A stretch of 23,798 bases of DNA from JBLUOA01 sp048060095 (GCF_048060095.1 NZ_JBLUOA010000011.1:1-23798); one strand, 5' to 3'. Counted from the stretch's first letter, positions 15,399-23,017 are shown. Translations and numbers: made by a program. The notes: generated from the sequence alone by a model not told the origin.

Positions 15399-16761
15399 GG
15401 TCCTCACGGTTGCCATGCTTGTCGTGATGGCGATTGGGGTTTTCAGTGGCTTTCCGGTGGCGCTGGTGCTCGCGGGGACAGGCTTCTTGGGGTTTGTCGC
15501 TGCGGTTTGGGTGGGGATCACTGATTTTCAGCATCTGGGGCTGATCTACCTGCGGGCCCGTGGTGTACTGACCAATGAATCAGTCCAATTCACCAGCGTT
15601 CCAATGTTGATTTTTCTTGGCCTGATCCTGAATGCCAGCGGGATTGCCGAAACCATGTTTCGCTTGCTGGGGCGTCTTCTGACAGGCGTTCCCGGTCGCT
15701 ACGCCATTGCGACTTTGCTGATCGGCCTCGTTCTTGCGCCCGCCGCCGGGGTGATCGGTGCTTCCGTCATAACTGTGGCGTTGGTGGCCTATGCCCCGAT
15801 GATGGCGTCGGGCTACGCACCGCGAACCGCAGGAGGCGCTGTCGCAGCTTCTGGAGCATTGGGTGTCGTGTTCCCGCCAGCCGTGATGCTGTTCTTCATC
15901 TCGAACGTGTTCTATCTGCGCATCGGATTGATGTATGTGGCCCTCATCGTACCTGTGCTTCTGATGGTCATGGCCTTCGCGGTCTACTTTGCGGTCACCT
16001 TGAGAAAAACGGTCGAAATCCCGCTGGACACACCCAAGACCAATCTTGTGTCAGACCTCTTGTTTGTACTCGCGTCTGTCGCGGTCATCGCATCCATTCC
16101 GCTCAGCATCATTCTGGGCTTTGCGACACTAACAGAGGCGGCTGGAGTAGGGGTTTTTGGCGCGCTATTGGTCGCGCTGGCGCGAAAGCGCTTGTCTTTC
16201 TCATCGTTGAACTCTGTCACGGTGCAGACAAGCACGATGACGTCGATGGTCTTCTTCATCGTATTGGGCGCATCGGTATTCTCGCTCAGTTTCCACCTGG
16301 TCGGTGGACCGGACGTCATCTTCGAGTGGATATCCGCATTCGATCTCACCCGGTGGGAACTGTTGGCGATCCTCCTTGGCGTGATCATCATACTTGGGTT
16401 TGTTTTTGACTGGATCGAGGTGCTGCTGGTCTTTGTACCCGTACTGATGCCGATTATTTCAGAGCTCGACTTCGCAGATCACGTCGGCTCTGCCTACTTT
16501 GCGCAGATCTGGATCGCTGGCCTGATTGCGTTGGCCTTGCAAACGTCCTTCCTGACGCCTCCTTTCGGCTATGCCCTGTTTTTTGCTAAGATGGCGGCAC
16601 CGAAGGGTATCAACCTATCCGATATCTATCGCGGAGCGGTACCTCTTGTTGCCATTGAGATTGTATTGATCGTGGCGCTGATCTCGTTTCCTCAGCTTAT
16701 CACTTGGCTGCCTGAGATGGCCCTTGGGACCGCAGATATGCCGCAGCTGATACAGCGGTGA
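15388..16761 (+). CDS. TRAP transporter large permease (DctM type), second copy
   Basis: A 457-residue, roughly 12-helix DctM permease. It shares the family blocks with copy one: SGFPVALVLAG, GALGVVFPPAVMLFFISNVF, DWIEVLLVFVPVLMPII, LQTSFLTPPFGYALFF and DIYRGAVP. The C-terminal third in particular is strongly similar to copy one, suggesting the pairs are paralogues. The ATG at 15388 overlaps dctQ by 11 bp; GTG at 15391 is an alternative. The frame is open further upstream (GTG 15349) but that part lacks the hydrophobic start. Being the last gene of the CDF-lspA-dctQ-dctM unit, it should be expressed with the metal exporter. Its substrate and direction are unknown. Without a P subunit it may borrow one or work in an atypical way. 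Confidence 0.88.
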   Translation: MVNEVLTVAMLVVMAIGVFSGFPVALVLAGTGFLGFVAAVWVGITDFQHLGLIYLRARGVLTNESVQFTSVPMLIFLGLILNASGIAETMFRLLGRLLTGVPGRYAIATLLIGLVLAPAAGVIGASVITVALVAYAPMMASGYAPRTAGGAVAASGALGVVFPPAVMLFFISNVFYLRIGLMYVALIVPVLLMVMAFAVYFAVTLRKTVEIPLDTPKTNLVSDLLFVLASVAVIASIPLSIILGFATLTEAAGVGVFGALLVALARKRLSFSSLNSVTVQTSTMTSMVFFIVLGASVFSLSFHLVGGPDVIFEWISAFDLTRWELLAILLGVIIILGFVFDWIEVLLVFVPVLMPIISELDFADHVGSAYFAQIWIAGLIALALQTSFLTPPFGYALFFAKMAAPKGINLSDIYRGAVPLVAIEIVLIVALISFPQLITWLPEMALGTADMPQLIQR

Positions 16762-16818
16762 CAGATGTTGCATACTTTGGGTATCGGCTGTGATTGATCC
16801 TATTGGGAGCGAAATTGC

Positions 16819-16849
16819 TTGAACCTCTAGTTGCTAGAGGTTGTAGCAT
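16819..16849 (+). promoter_or_regulatory. MerR-type metal-responsive promoter before the degenerate CDF gene
   Basis: TTGAAC (16819-16824), a 19-bp spacer and TAGCAT (16844-16849). It has the most perfect dyad of the three: arms AACCTCTAG (16822-16830) and CTAGAGGTT (16834-16842) around TTG. It lies about 200 bp ahead of the CDF-like start at 17046, leaving a long leader in which I see no gene. Confidence 0.85.
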
Positions 16850-17045
16850 GTGTGTTGAGCTGTGGAGGAGCTAGACTTGCGATAGCAATCTCGCCTGTTT
16901 CAAAGATCTTCTGATCGTGTCCTAGAGAGAGTGACAAGAGAAGTAGAGCGTCTCCTGCGTTGCAAGAAGAGCATCGACGCAAGGAGATCAGCGGCAGTAT
17001 TTTTGGTCGAGCAGAGTGCTCGGCCGGACAAGGTTTGGCCGGTAC

Positions 17046-17960
17046 ATGAAGAGCGATAAGCAAATCGAAGTGTTCGCGGGCGTCGCCAGTTGTCAGAGGC
17101 AAGCGCGATGGAACAAGTGGTTGTACTTGCCGATTGCCTTGGCGTTGTCTGTCGGCAGCCTTTTTTCTGGAAGCCTTGCCCTTATTGCCATCGCATTGCT
17201 CTACGCTTCGGACGTGGTCGAGTTGTTGATGAGTTCAGCGGCGACTAGGCTGACACGACGTCAGAAAGAGGACCGCGTTGTTCTAGGATATGGGCGATTG
17301 GAAATTGCGACAGAGTTGGCGAATTGTGTTGCCGTGGTACTGCTATCCGCTTCGGTCATTTACCACGGCGTTATGCGCCTAAATTCCCCTCATCTGGCGC
17401 AAGGCTGGATCATAGTGGTGCTCGTCTCTGTCTTGATAGGGATTGAGTTACTGGTGTTCTCGAAACCGGCACCAACATCGTGGCGCCGACGTAAAATCGG
17501 CACATCACCGCCCCTATGGTCAGACCGTTTAGCGTTCTTGCTACCAGTTCTCGCTGGCGGCGTAGCTATTTTGTTGCTTGGTTCCGGGCGAACTGACACG
17601 ATTATTGCAGTTTTATTGTCCGGCGCGCTTCTTTGGTTCGCCCTCCGCGGTATTGGGGAGGCGCTTAGATCGTCGCTGCTTGGAGCGCCATCAAACCTGG
17701 ATGCGGCAGATGTTGTGCAACAAATAATTTCCGTAGAAGGGGTGCAAGATATTCATCATCTACACTTCTGGCGGCTCCCGGAACAGAGACTGGCCATCGA
17801 CGCTCATGTCGTTGTCACAGTACCGAATTGGCCTAAAGCCGAAGCCATCGGGGATCACATCGAAGCAATTCTAATCCATAAGTTCGGAGTAGAACACAGC
17901 ACCCTCGAGATGGAAACGCCGGACAGGGAGCTGGATTCTTGCCATGTTTACGGCACTTGA
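17046..17960 (+). CDS. CDF-family membrane protein with degenerate metal sites
   Basis: A 304-residue protein with cation diffusion facilitator architecture. Six membrane helices span about 25-210, with YGRLEIATELANCV after helix 2. A C-terminal dimerisation domain (about 220-300) contains VEGVQDIHHLHFWRLPEQRLAIDAHV. In YiiP the transport site is D45/D49 and H153/D157. Here the matching tetrads read LYASD (D56 kept, Leu at the first position) and PLWSD (D160 kept, Pro in place of His). So two of four ligands are lost while the regulatory C-domain keeps its His residues. It may transport a different ion, form hetero-oligomers or act as a sensor. ATG 17046 is chosen; GTG 17016 is possible; neither has a strong ribosome binding site. 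The perfect MerR-type promoter upstream ties it to the metal regulon. Confidence 0.8.
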   Translation: MKSDKQIEVFAGVASCQRQARWNKWLYLPIALALSVGSLFSGSLALIAIALLYASDVVELLMSSAATRLTRRQKEDRVVLGYGRLEIATELANCVAVVLLSASVIYHGVMRLNSPHLAQGWIIVVLVSVLIGIELLVFSKPAPTSWRRRKIGTSPPLWSDRLAFLLPVLAGGVAILLLGSGRTDTIIAVLLSGALLWFALRGIGEALRSSLLGAPSNLDAADVVQQIISVEGVQDIHHLHFWRLPEQRLAIDAHVVVTVPNWPKAEAIGDHIEAILIHKFGVEHSTLEMETPDRELDSCHVYGT

Positions 17961-18018
17961 GCTTGTTGACATTCATGCACGCCCGCAGCAGTTGGAAAGT
18001 CTTTCGCTCGCTGGCAAC

Positions 18019-18041
18019 GGTTGATCCAAAATCAACTTTTT
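18019..18041 (+). terminator. Weak rho-independent terminator after the CDF-like gene
   Basis: GTTGAT (18020-18025) pairs with ATCAAC (18031-18036) over a five-base loop, followed at once by TTTTT (18037-18041). The stem is short and AT-rich, but the position, 60 bp past the CDF-like stop and before the next gene, is right. Confidence 0.45.
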
Positions 18042-18090
18042 AATATTCTTGCCTTAATCAATTAGTCCGAAAAAGGGGCATCGAGCAGTG

Positions 18091-18600
18091 ATGATTGACA
18101 GACTTCCGAGACGTTTCTTTCTCTTGGGTGGCGTGGCGGCCTTTCTCTCGGGATGCGCCAGCAAGTTTCGCTCGTACAACGGTCCAGAAGTGACGCGCGT
18201 GCGCCTCTACAAGTCGCAAAGACTGCTGGTGCTTGATGGCACGGAGGGCGTTTTGCGCACCTATCCGGTTGGCTTGGGGTTCGCGCCGGAAGGACACAAG
18301 CAATTCGAGGGCGATGGACGCACGCCTGAAGGTGCGTACACCATCGACCGCCGCAATCCGGACAGCCTGTTTCATCTGTCTGTCGGAATTTCCTATCCGA
18401 ACGAGGAGGACATCGCCTTTGCTGAAGCGCAGGGCAAATCTCCTGGCGGTGATATCTTCATCCATGGCGGTCCCCGAAAGGGCATCGACCCGATGAACAA
18501 GCGGGACTGGACGGCTGGATGCATCTCGGTCACCGATCGGCAGGTCGAAGATGTCTATGCAATGGTGCGCGATGGGACACCTATCGAGATTTATGCCTAG
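18091..18600 (+). CDS. L,D-transpeptidase lipoprotein (YkuD domain)
   Basis: A 169-residue YkuD-domain enzyme. The N-terminus MIDRLPRRFFLLGG has a twin-arginine-like motif and ends in the lipobox LSGC with the acylated Cys at residue 22. It is therefore a membrane-anchored, possibly Tat-exported lipoprotein and an LspA substrate. The catalytic domain covers about 35-168. H125 in IHGGPR and C144 in WTAGCISVTD form the catalytic site; the latter is the canonical (S/T)xGC(I/V) motif. The segment GDGRTPEGAYTI is typical of the short YafK/ErfK-like group. The ATG at 18091 is used; the preceding GTG at 18088 is also in frame. It is separated from the metal cluster by a weak terminator and converges on the phnE-like gene. 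It probably acts in cell-wall remodelling. Confidence 0.88.
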   Translation: MIDRLPRRFFLLGGVAAFLSGCASKFRSYNGPEVTRVRLYKSQRLLVLDGTEGVLRTYPVGLGFAPEGHKQFEGDGRTPEGAYTIDRRNPDSLFHLSVGISYPNEEDIAFAEAQGKSPGGDIFIHGGPRKGIDPMNKRDWTAGCISVTDRQVEDVYAMVRDGTPIEIYA

Positions 18601-18632
18601 CAGCTTCTGAGACTCACTGAAGCTCAACCGGA

Positions 18633-19391
18633 TCAGGCAAATCGGCGGCGCAGCGCAACATTGATCCCTTCAATGGCGATCACCATGATGACCACTGCAA
18701 TCGTCACGCTCGCCGCCTTATCGTATTGGAACGAGCGCACATAGGTCTGAATGTAGAACCCGATCCCGCCAGCCCCGACGATGCCAAGGATCAGCGACTC
18801 TCGCAGGTTCAACTCGAACCGAAAGATCGTGTCGCGGGCCACGACCGGGGCCATTTGCGGCCAGATCGCATAGCGCAAACGCAACAATGGCCCGGCTCCG
18901 GCACTCTCCAAAGCGGCAATCGGAGCACGGGACACGCCATCAATCGCTTCGGCGTAGAATTTGGCCAGCATGCCTGTCGCGTGAAACGCCACCGCTATGA
19001 TGCCGGGCAATGGCCCCAGCCCAACCGCGCCCACCATCAACATCGCCACCAGGATCAGCGGGATCGCGCGGATAAATGCCAGGACGGTGCGGACAGGTCG
19101 GTGCACCGCTGCGGACACCATCGTCTCCGAGGCGAGAATGCCAAGCGGAACGGAAAAGATCACGGCACCGAGAGTGCCGAAGATCGCGATCCGCAGCGTC
19201 TCGGCGCTCCCCTTCCAGATCTCGTCCATAATGGTCGGATCCGGCGGGAACATGCGTCCAAGGAAATCCGCAATGCGAGGGCCTGCAGACAGCAGTCGGG
19301 ACAGTTCGACATCGGTGGTGATCAGCGACCACAGCACCACACCGGCAACCAACAGCCCGGCCCAGAACCTGCCCAGATCGCGCGACCGCAT
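18633..19391 (-). CDS. phnE: ABC transporter permease, PhnE type
   Basis: A 252-residue inner-membrane permease of the PhnE/PtxC family. Helices lie at about 8-27, 66-88, 105-130, 132-150 and 225-245. The cytoplasmic coupling loop IAALESAGAGPLLRLRYAIWPQM (about 165-187) is the EAA-like loop of importers. The stretch ESLILGIVGAGGIGFYI is diagnostic of PhnE-type permeases. The ATG at 19391 overlaps the phnC stop by four bases, so the genes are coupled. It is the last gene of a four-gene operon (peroxidase-phnD-phnC-phnE) that starts at the MntR-type operator near 22943. The family is best known for phosphonate or phosphite uptake. The operon's context makes another substrate, such as a metal complex or oxyanion, worth considering. 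Confidence 0.85.
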   Translation of the reverse strand: MRSRDLGRFWAGLLVAGVVLWSLITTDVELSRLLSAGPRIADFLGRMFPPDPTIMDEIWKGSAETLRIAIFGTLGAVIFSVPLGILASETMVSAAVHRPVRTVLAFIRAIPLILVAMLMVGAVGLGPLPGIIAVAFHATGMLAKFYAEAIDGVSRAPIAALESAGAGPLLRLRYAIWPQMAPVVARDTIFRFELNLRESLILGIVGAGGIGFYIQTYVRSFQYDKAASVTIAVVIMVIAIEGINVALRRRFA

Positions 19392-20176
19392 CAGCTTACG
19401 ACCTTGAGCCGTGCGCCGGATGCCGGGTCTGTATCATCATAGAGCGCCGCCGTCGCGTCATCCGTCAAATCGCGCGTCGCGACATCAAAGACGATCCGAC
19501 CGTTGCGCATTCCGATGATACGGTCGGCAAAACGCCGTGCCAGTTCCGGTTGATGCGACGAGAACACAGTCGTTGCCCCGCGTGCCTGGGCGGCGCTGGT
19601 GAGAAGCGTCAGGATGTCCGCTGCTCTGGACGGATCAAGGTTGCTGACCGGCTCGTCCGCGAAGATCAGCTTAGGCTCTTGTGCGAGACAACGGGCAATT
19701 GCCACCCGCTGACGCTGGCCGCCGCTGAGCGAGTCCACGCGCCGGTCTGCGAGGTCCGCGATGCCGCAGTCGGAGAGTGTCGATCGGGCTATGTCCATGC
19801 CAGGCTTCGACACATTGCCGAGCAACGCGCGCCAACCGGGCATCCGGCCCAGCCTGCCGTTCAATACGTTGCGCATCACTGTCGACCGTTCGACAAGCGC
19901 AAACTCCTGAAAGATGAATCCGGTATCAGCGCGCTTTGCCAAGGGCAGGGCGCGGGTGGGTTCGAATGGCGTGCCAAGGACAGAGACCCGCCCCTGCCAA
20001 TCGCGCAGCCGTCCGTCCAGCAACGTCAAAAGTGTGGTCTTTCCGGCTCCGGAAGGACCAAGAAGGGCAACGCACTCTCCGGCCGCAATGTTCAGGGATA
20101 TTTGATCGATGGCGCGCTGCTCAGCACCGTGATGACCGAAGCTCAGATCGTCGATGTGAATGGCGTTCTGCATCAT
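19391..20176 (-). CDS. phnC: ABC transporter ATPase, PhnC type
   Basis: A 261-residue ATPase that powers the PhnE permease from the cytoplasmic side. Walker A is GPSGAGKTT (40-48), the Q-loop lies in FIFQEFALVERSTV, and the ABC signature is LSGGQRQRVAIARCL. Walker B is KLIFADEP, and the switch His is in FSSHQPE. The segment FALVERSTVMRNVLNGRLG is characteristic of PhnC. All catalytic motifs are intact. The ATG at 20176 overlaps the phnD stop (ATGA); a second ATG follows at 20173. The frame is open upstream to 20395, but that extension is antisense-like, Arg-rich and overlaps phnD, so it is not used. No phosphonate-breakdown genes (phnG-M, phnX, ptxD) are present in the window. Confidence 0.9.
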   Translation of the reverse strand: MMQNAIHIDDLSFGHHGAEQRAIDQISLNIAAGECVALLGPSGAGKTTLLTLLDGRLRDWQGRVSVLGTPFEPTRALPLAKRADTGFIFQEFALVERSTVMRNVLNGRLGRMPGWRALLGNVSKPGMDIARSTLSDCGIADLADRRVDSLSGGQRQRVAIARCLAQEPKLIFADEPVSNLDPSRAADILTLLTSAAQARGATTVFSSHQPELARRFADRIIGMRNGRIVFDVATRDLTDDATAALYDDTDPASGARLKVVS

Positions 20177-21045
20177 AGTAATCCGAAGCGCTGCGCCATA
20201 GTCCGCACACCGTCGAACACCGAAGGGTCGGCTTCGACATAGCCATCCGGGCCGTAGAGATAGCGGAGTTTGTCGCGGTGTTCTGACATGTTGAGCTTCA
20301 TCATCGCGGCAACGAAGTTCTCGCGAAGCTCCGCGTCCAGTTCGGGACGTGCGATGACGACATGGCTTGGAATGGCATCGCTTTCCGCGATCCAAGTAAC
20401 CTGAGATTGCTGCTCGGGGGTGAGAAGAAGGTCGGCGTATTGGCTGGCCCCGGCTGCATCGACCAGGCCCTCCGCCATCGCCTGCATTGCCTGTTGGTAG
20501 CCACCGGCAAAGAAAATGCGGCCAAAGAAGTCCTCTGCCGCATCCGGGCTGGATACCAGGCCTGCGCGCTCAAACTCGGCCAGGGGGTACATGTATCCCG
20601 ATTCCGAAATCGGGTCGGCAAAGGCGATGTCGCGACCTTCCAGATCGGCCAGCATCTTGAAGCCGCTGTCACGGCGCACAAAGACGCGGCCCGTATAACT
20701 GGGCGTATCGCGGTAGACCTCTGACAAGAGCGGGATGGCACCGATTTCCCTTTCGGCCAGAACGAAGGGTAGGGCACCCATAAAGGAAATATCGGCATCG
20801 CCGTTGCGCAATGCTTCGACGGCCGCCGCGTGGTCGATGGTAACGAACCCTTCGACTGGCACACCGATTTCAGACGAAAGCCAGGCGGTGATCGCCTTGA
20901 TATCGCCCAGAAGCTTGTCGGGGTTCTCCTGCGGTATAAAGGCCAGGCGCAACGGGCCAGACTGCGCCAGAGCAGGCATCGGCTGCGAGACAAGACCGGC
21001 CGCTGCGAGAATAAGAAGGTGACGGCGATTCAAGCGAGGCATCAT
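20173..21045 (-). CDS. phnD: Periplasmic substrate-binding protein, PhnD type
   Basis: A 290-residue binding protein with an export signal (NRRHLLILAAAGLV, cleavage after PALAQ near residue 28) whose two Arg are Tat-like. The mature part shows the PhnD family pattern: LRLAFIPQENPDKLL, an ADISFMGALPFVLAE ligand loop, and GRDIAFADPISESGYMYPLAEF. The last is the Ser-rich anion-binding segment of PhnD/PtxB proteins (SxSG). It delivers a small anion, typically phosphonate, phosphite or phosphate, to PhnCE. ATG at 21045 or 21042; the first overlaps the peroxidase stop by one base. The frame extends upstream to 21096 but without a signal sequence at its start. The ligand cannot be deduced from the sequence alone. 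Confidence 0.85.
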   Translation of the reverse strand: MMPRLNRRHLLILAAAGLVSQPMPALAQSGPLRLAFIPQENPDKLLGDIKAITAWLSSEIGVPVEGFVTIDHAAAVEALRNGDADISFMGALPFVLAEREIGAIPLLSEVYRDTPSYTGRVFVRRDSGFKMLADLEGRDIAFADPISESGYMYPLAEFERAGLVSSPDAAEDFFGRIFFAGGYQQAMQAMAEGLVDAAGASQYADLLLTPEQQSQVTWIAESDAIPSHVVIARPELDAELRENFVAAMMKLNMSEHRDKLRYLYGPDGYVEADPSVFDGVRTMAQRFGLL

Positions 21046-22937
21046 CAAAACGCCTTTTCTTCTATGGCGGCGGCATCCGTCTTGAACAGACTCCAACTCG
21101 TTTCCGCGGCCGCCCAGTTCTCTGCCCGAACGGCTGCGCCGACCTCTGCCAAGCGCTCGGCCAGTGCGTAGACCTCGGGCCGCGACGAAAGATTGGCCAT
21201 CGTGCCTGCATCGGCCGCAAGATCGGCCGCAACCGTGTCGGTCAGGACCAGGATGTGCTGCGCATCGCGTTTCGGTAGAAGCGTGTCGAGCGTCGAGGCA
21301 AAGGTCGTGAGTTCGGCGAAGGCCAGACGGAAGGGCGTGTTCGCGGTATCGAAAGCCTCGTATGGCTCATCGGCTGCGCCAACCGTTTCCAGATAGGCGG
21401 TCAGGTCCGACCGCTCGGCATCGGTCAGGCCAAGGTTCTTTGTCTCGTCGAACCAATCCACAACACTTGCCAGCGTCGGCAGGGCACCGTCGTGGAAATA
21501 CGGCGCTGTGTAGAGCGTACCGAGCAAGGTGGGCGTGTCGAGGGCACCTGCATGTGACCCTTCGTAAGCCGCAGCCACCGATCCGATGTCGTGCGATTTG
21601 CGATCAAGAAAGTTGCCGGATGGCGTATGGCAGCTGGCACAGGATTGGTTGCCCATTCCGACGAAGGGGCGGTTGAATACCTCTTCGCCACGCCGCGCAG
21701 CATCCGGCGCGGCCTCCGTCAACTGGCCGTCGCCGGTGACCAGGGAATTGGGCAGGAAATCGAACTCGGTCATGTAGGCCACGAGTGCGTCCAGCATGAA
21801 GGGTGTGGGTTCTTCGCCAGCGAATTCATTGACGATCACGTTGCGGGAGAAATCCCGCAGCGACGCGAAACGACCGTCTCGCCCGTAAGGTCCGGTAAAG
21901 CGCAGCCCGCGCAGGCTTGGGATATCGATCGGATCATCGCGGCGGTCGTTGAACATCGGGTTGAAGAAAGCGCCATCCACGTCGACTGCTCCGGGCTGGT
22001 GACTGGCACCGGGAATGAAAAATCGCTGATTGATGTCCGAGCGATTGTGACAAGTCGAACAGGCTATGCCCAGATCGCGGGCCGGTCCGCCGAATATCTC
22101 GGCACTGTCGAACAGCATGTCACCGTAGGCGATGAGGGGCAGGTCGGTTTCGTCGATCCCCTGCTCCTCGAAATTGAGCACGAGAAGTGGTAGAGGGTCC
22201 TGATCGAAGATGTCTGAGCCGGGGGGCAGAGCGGCGGGCAATTCAACCGGCTGTCCGGTTCGGGCAATCGCCTCGGGCACGGCAGTCAGCGTCTGGCGCG
22301 GGGCAGGATCCGCGACGAGGTAATTTTCGGCCAGATAGGCTGAAATTTCCGCGCGCGCGGCAGTCATTTCCTCAACATTCCTATCCTTGGCGCCAGCGCC
22401 GAGCACGCCTGCTGATCCCGTGGCATTGTTGAGTTCCAACCACGCCCGACCCAGTGTCCGGGCCGCATCAGGGTCCGCGGCTTTGATATGGTCGGCAAAC
22501 GCGCGGTAAAGCTCCTTGGCAGTAGCCACTGCCTGTTGCGATACCGCCGGGTTGTCGGCAGCAATGGCTGCATCCAGCTCTTCTTCGATTCTCAGCGCGA
22601 TAAGGCGGGTGGCTGCCACATGAACGGCATGCCGATCCTGCCTGCCAATCGCGTCGGACATATCACCGACATCAATGGCGCTTTCTCGGTCCAGCCAGTC
22701 AAGGGCTCCGAGACGATACTCCGATCCGCAATAGGGCTCGGTCCAGGCTTGTTCCACTTTGTCCCACGGGACCGGCGCGAGATTGCCCAGAAACAGCGTC
22801 AACCGATAGGCTGCCGCTTCGGGCAGCCAAGGGGCTTCCTTGGCGGGTGTAGCCGAAGAGGGACCAGCCAACACCGAAGCGGTGACAATCGCGTAGAGGA
22901 TCACGCGCAGGACGTGATGGATCACAGGCGGCTCCAT
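21045..22937 (-). CDS. Diheme cytochrome c peroxidase-like protein with long extensions
   Basis: A 630-residue secreted diheme protein of the bacterial cytochrome c peroxidase/MauG group. A signal peptide (about 1-29) is followed by a mostly helical region (35-215) outside the usual family. The diheme core (about 235-520) has C293-H297 (CSTCH) and C433-H437 (CASCH), plus GRDGRFASLRDF and PYFHDGALPTLASVVDW. A further helical tail covers 520-630. Ordinary members are about 320-400 residues, so about 300 residues are extra. It may reduce peroxide or oxidise a partner protein or metal. ATG 22937 lacks a ribosome binding site; GTG 22925, preceded by ATGGAG, may be the true start. It is the first gene of the phnDCE operon and lies directly behind a DtxR/MntR-like palindrome. 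Confidence 0.85.
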   Translation of the reverse strand: MEPPVIHHVLRVILYAIVTASVLAGPSSATPAKEAPWLPEAAAYRLTLFLGNLAPVPWDKVEQAWTEPYCGSEYRLGALDWLDRESAIDVGDMSDAIGRQDRHAVHVAATRLIALRIEEELDAAIAADNPAVSQQAVATAKELYRAFADHIKAADPDAARTLGRAWLELNNATGSAGVLGAGAKDRNVEEMTAARAEISAYLAENYLVADPAPRQTLTAVPEAIARTGQPVELPAALPPGSDIFDQDPLPLLVLNFEEQGIDETDLPLIAYGDMLFDSAEIFGGPARDLGIACSTCHNRSDINQRFFIPGASHQPGAVDVDGAFFNPMFNDRRDDPIDIPSLRGLRFTGPYGRDGRFASLRDFSRNVIVNEFAGEEPTPFMLDALVAYMTEFDFLPNSLVTGDGQLTEAAPDAARRGEEVFNRPFVGMGNQSCASCHTPSGNFLDRKSHDIGSVAAAYEGSHAGALDTPTLLGTLYTAPYFHDGALPTLASVVDWFDETKNLGLTDAERSDLTAYLETVGAADEPYEAFDTANTPFRLAFAELTTFASTLDTLLPKRDAQHILVLTDTVAADLAADAGTMANLSSRPEVYALAERLAEVGAAVRAENWAAAETSWSLFKTDAAAIEEKAF

Positions 22938-22942
22938 TCAAA

Positions 22943-22989
22943 AAGTTAGACGTGTCTAACTTATCTACCCAAAGCCAACTTGTTGTCAA
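22943..22989 (-). promoter_or_regulatory. Promoter with 20-bp MntR/DtxR-like operator
   Basis: On the minus strand TTGACA (22989-22984), a 16-bp spacer and TAGATA (22967-22962) form a strong promoter towards the peroxidase operon. The palindrome AAGTTAGACGTGTCTAACTT (22943-22962) has 9-bp perfect arms around GT. It starts at the last base of the -10 box and covers the expected transcription start. DtxR-family proteins, which include MntR, bind sites of this size and symmetry, and an mntR-like gene starts 55 bp away on the opposite strand. Metal-dependent repression is inferred. Confidence 0.7.
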
Positions 22990-23017
22990 TCCATCAACCA
23001 TCGGGCAAAGTCGTCAT

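Noticed and set aside
16848..16874. Eight-codon leader peptide directly after the third MerR-type operator
   Set aside because: Its ATG overlaps the -10 box, so it would lie upstream of the transcription start and not be in the mRNA.
18602..18624. AGCTTC/GAAGCT inverted repeat between the convergent L,D-transpeptidase and phnE genes as a terminator
   Set aside because: Only six base pairs with an 11-base loop and no T-run on either side.
20177..20395. Upstream extension of the PhnC frame
   Set aside because: It overlaps phnD, is Arg/Cys-rich, and the ATG at 20176 gives the normal PhnC N-terminus with ATGA coupling.
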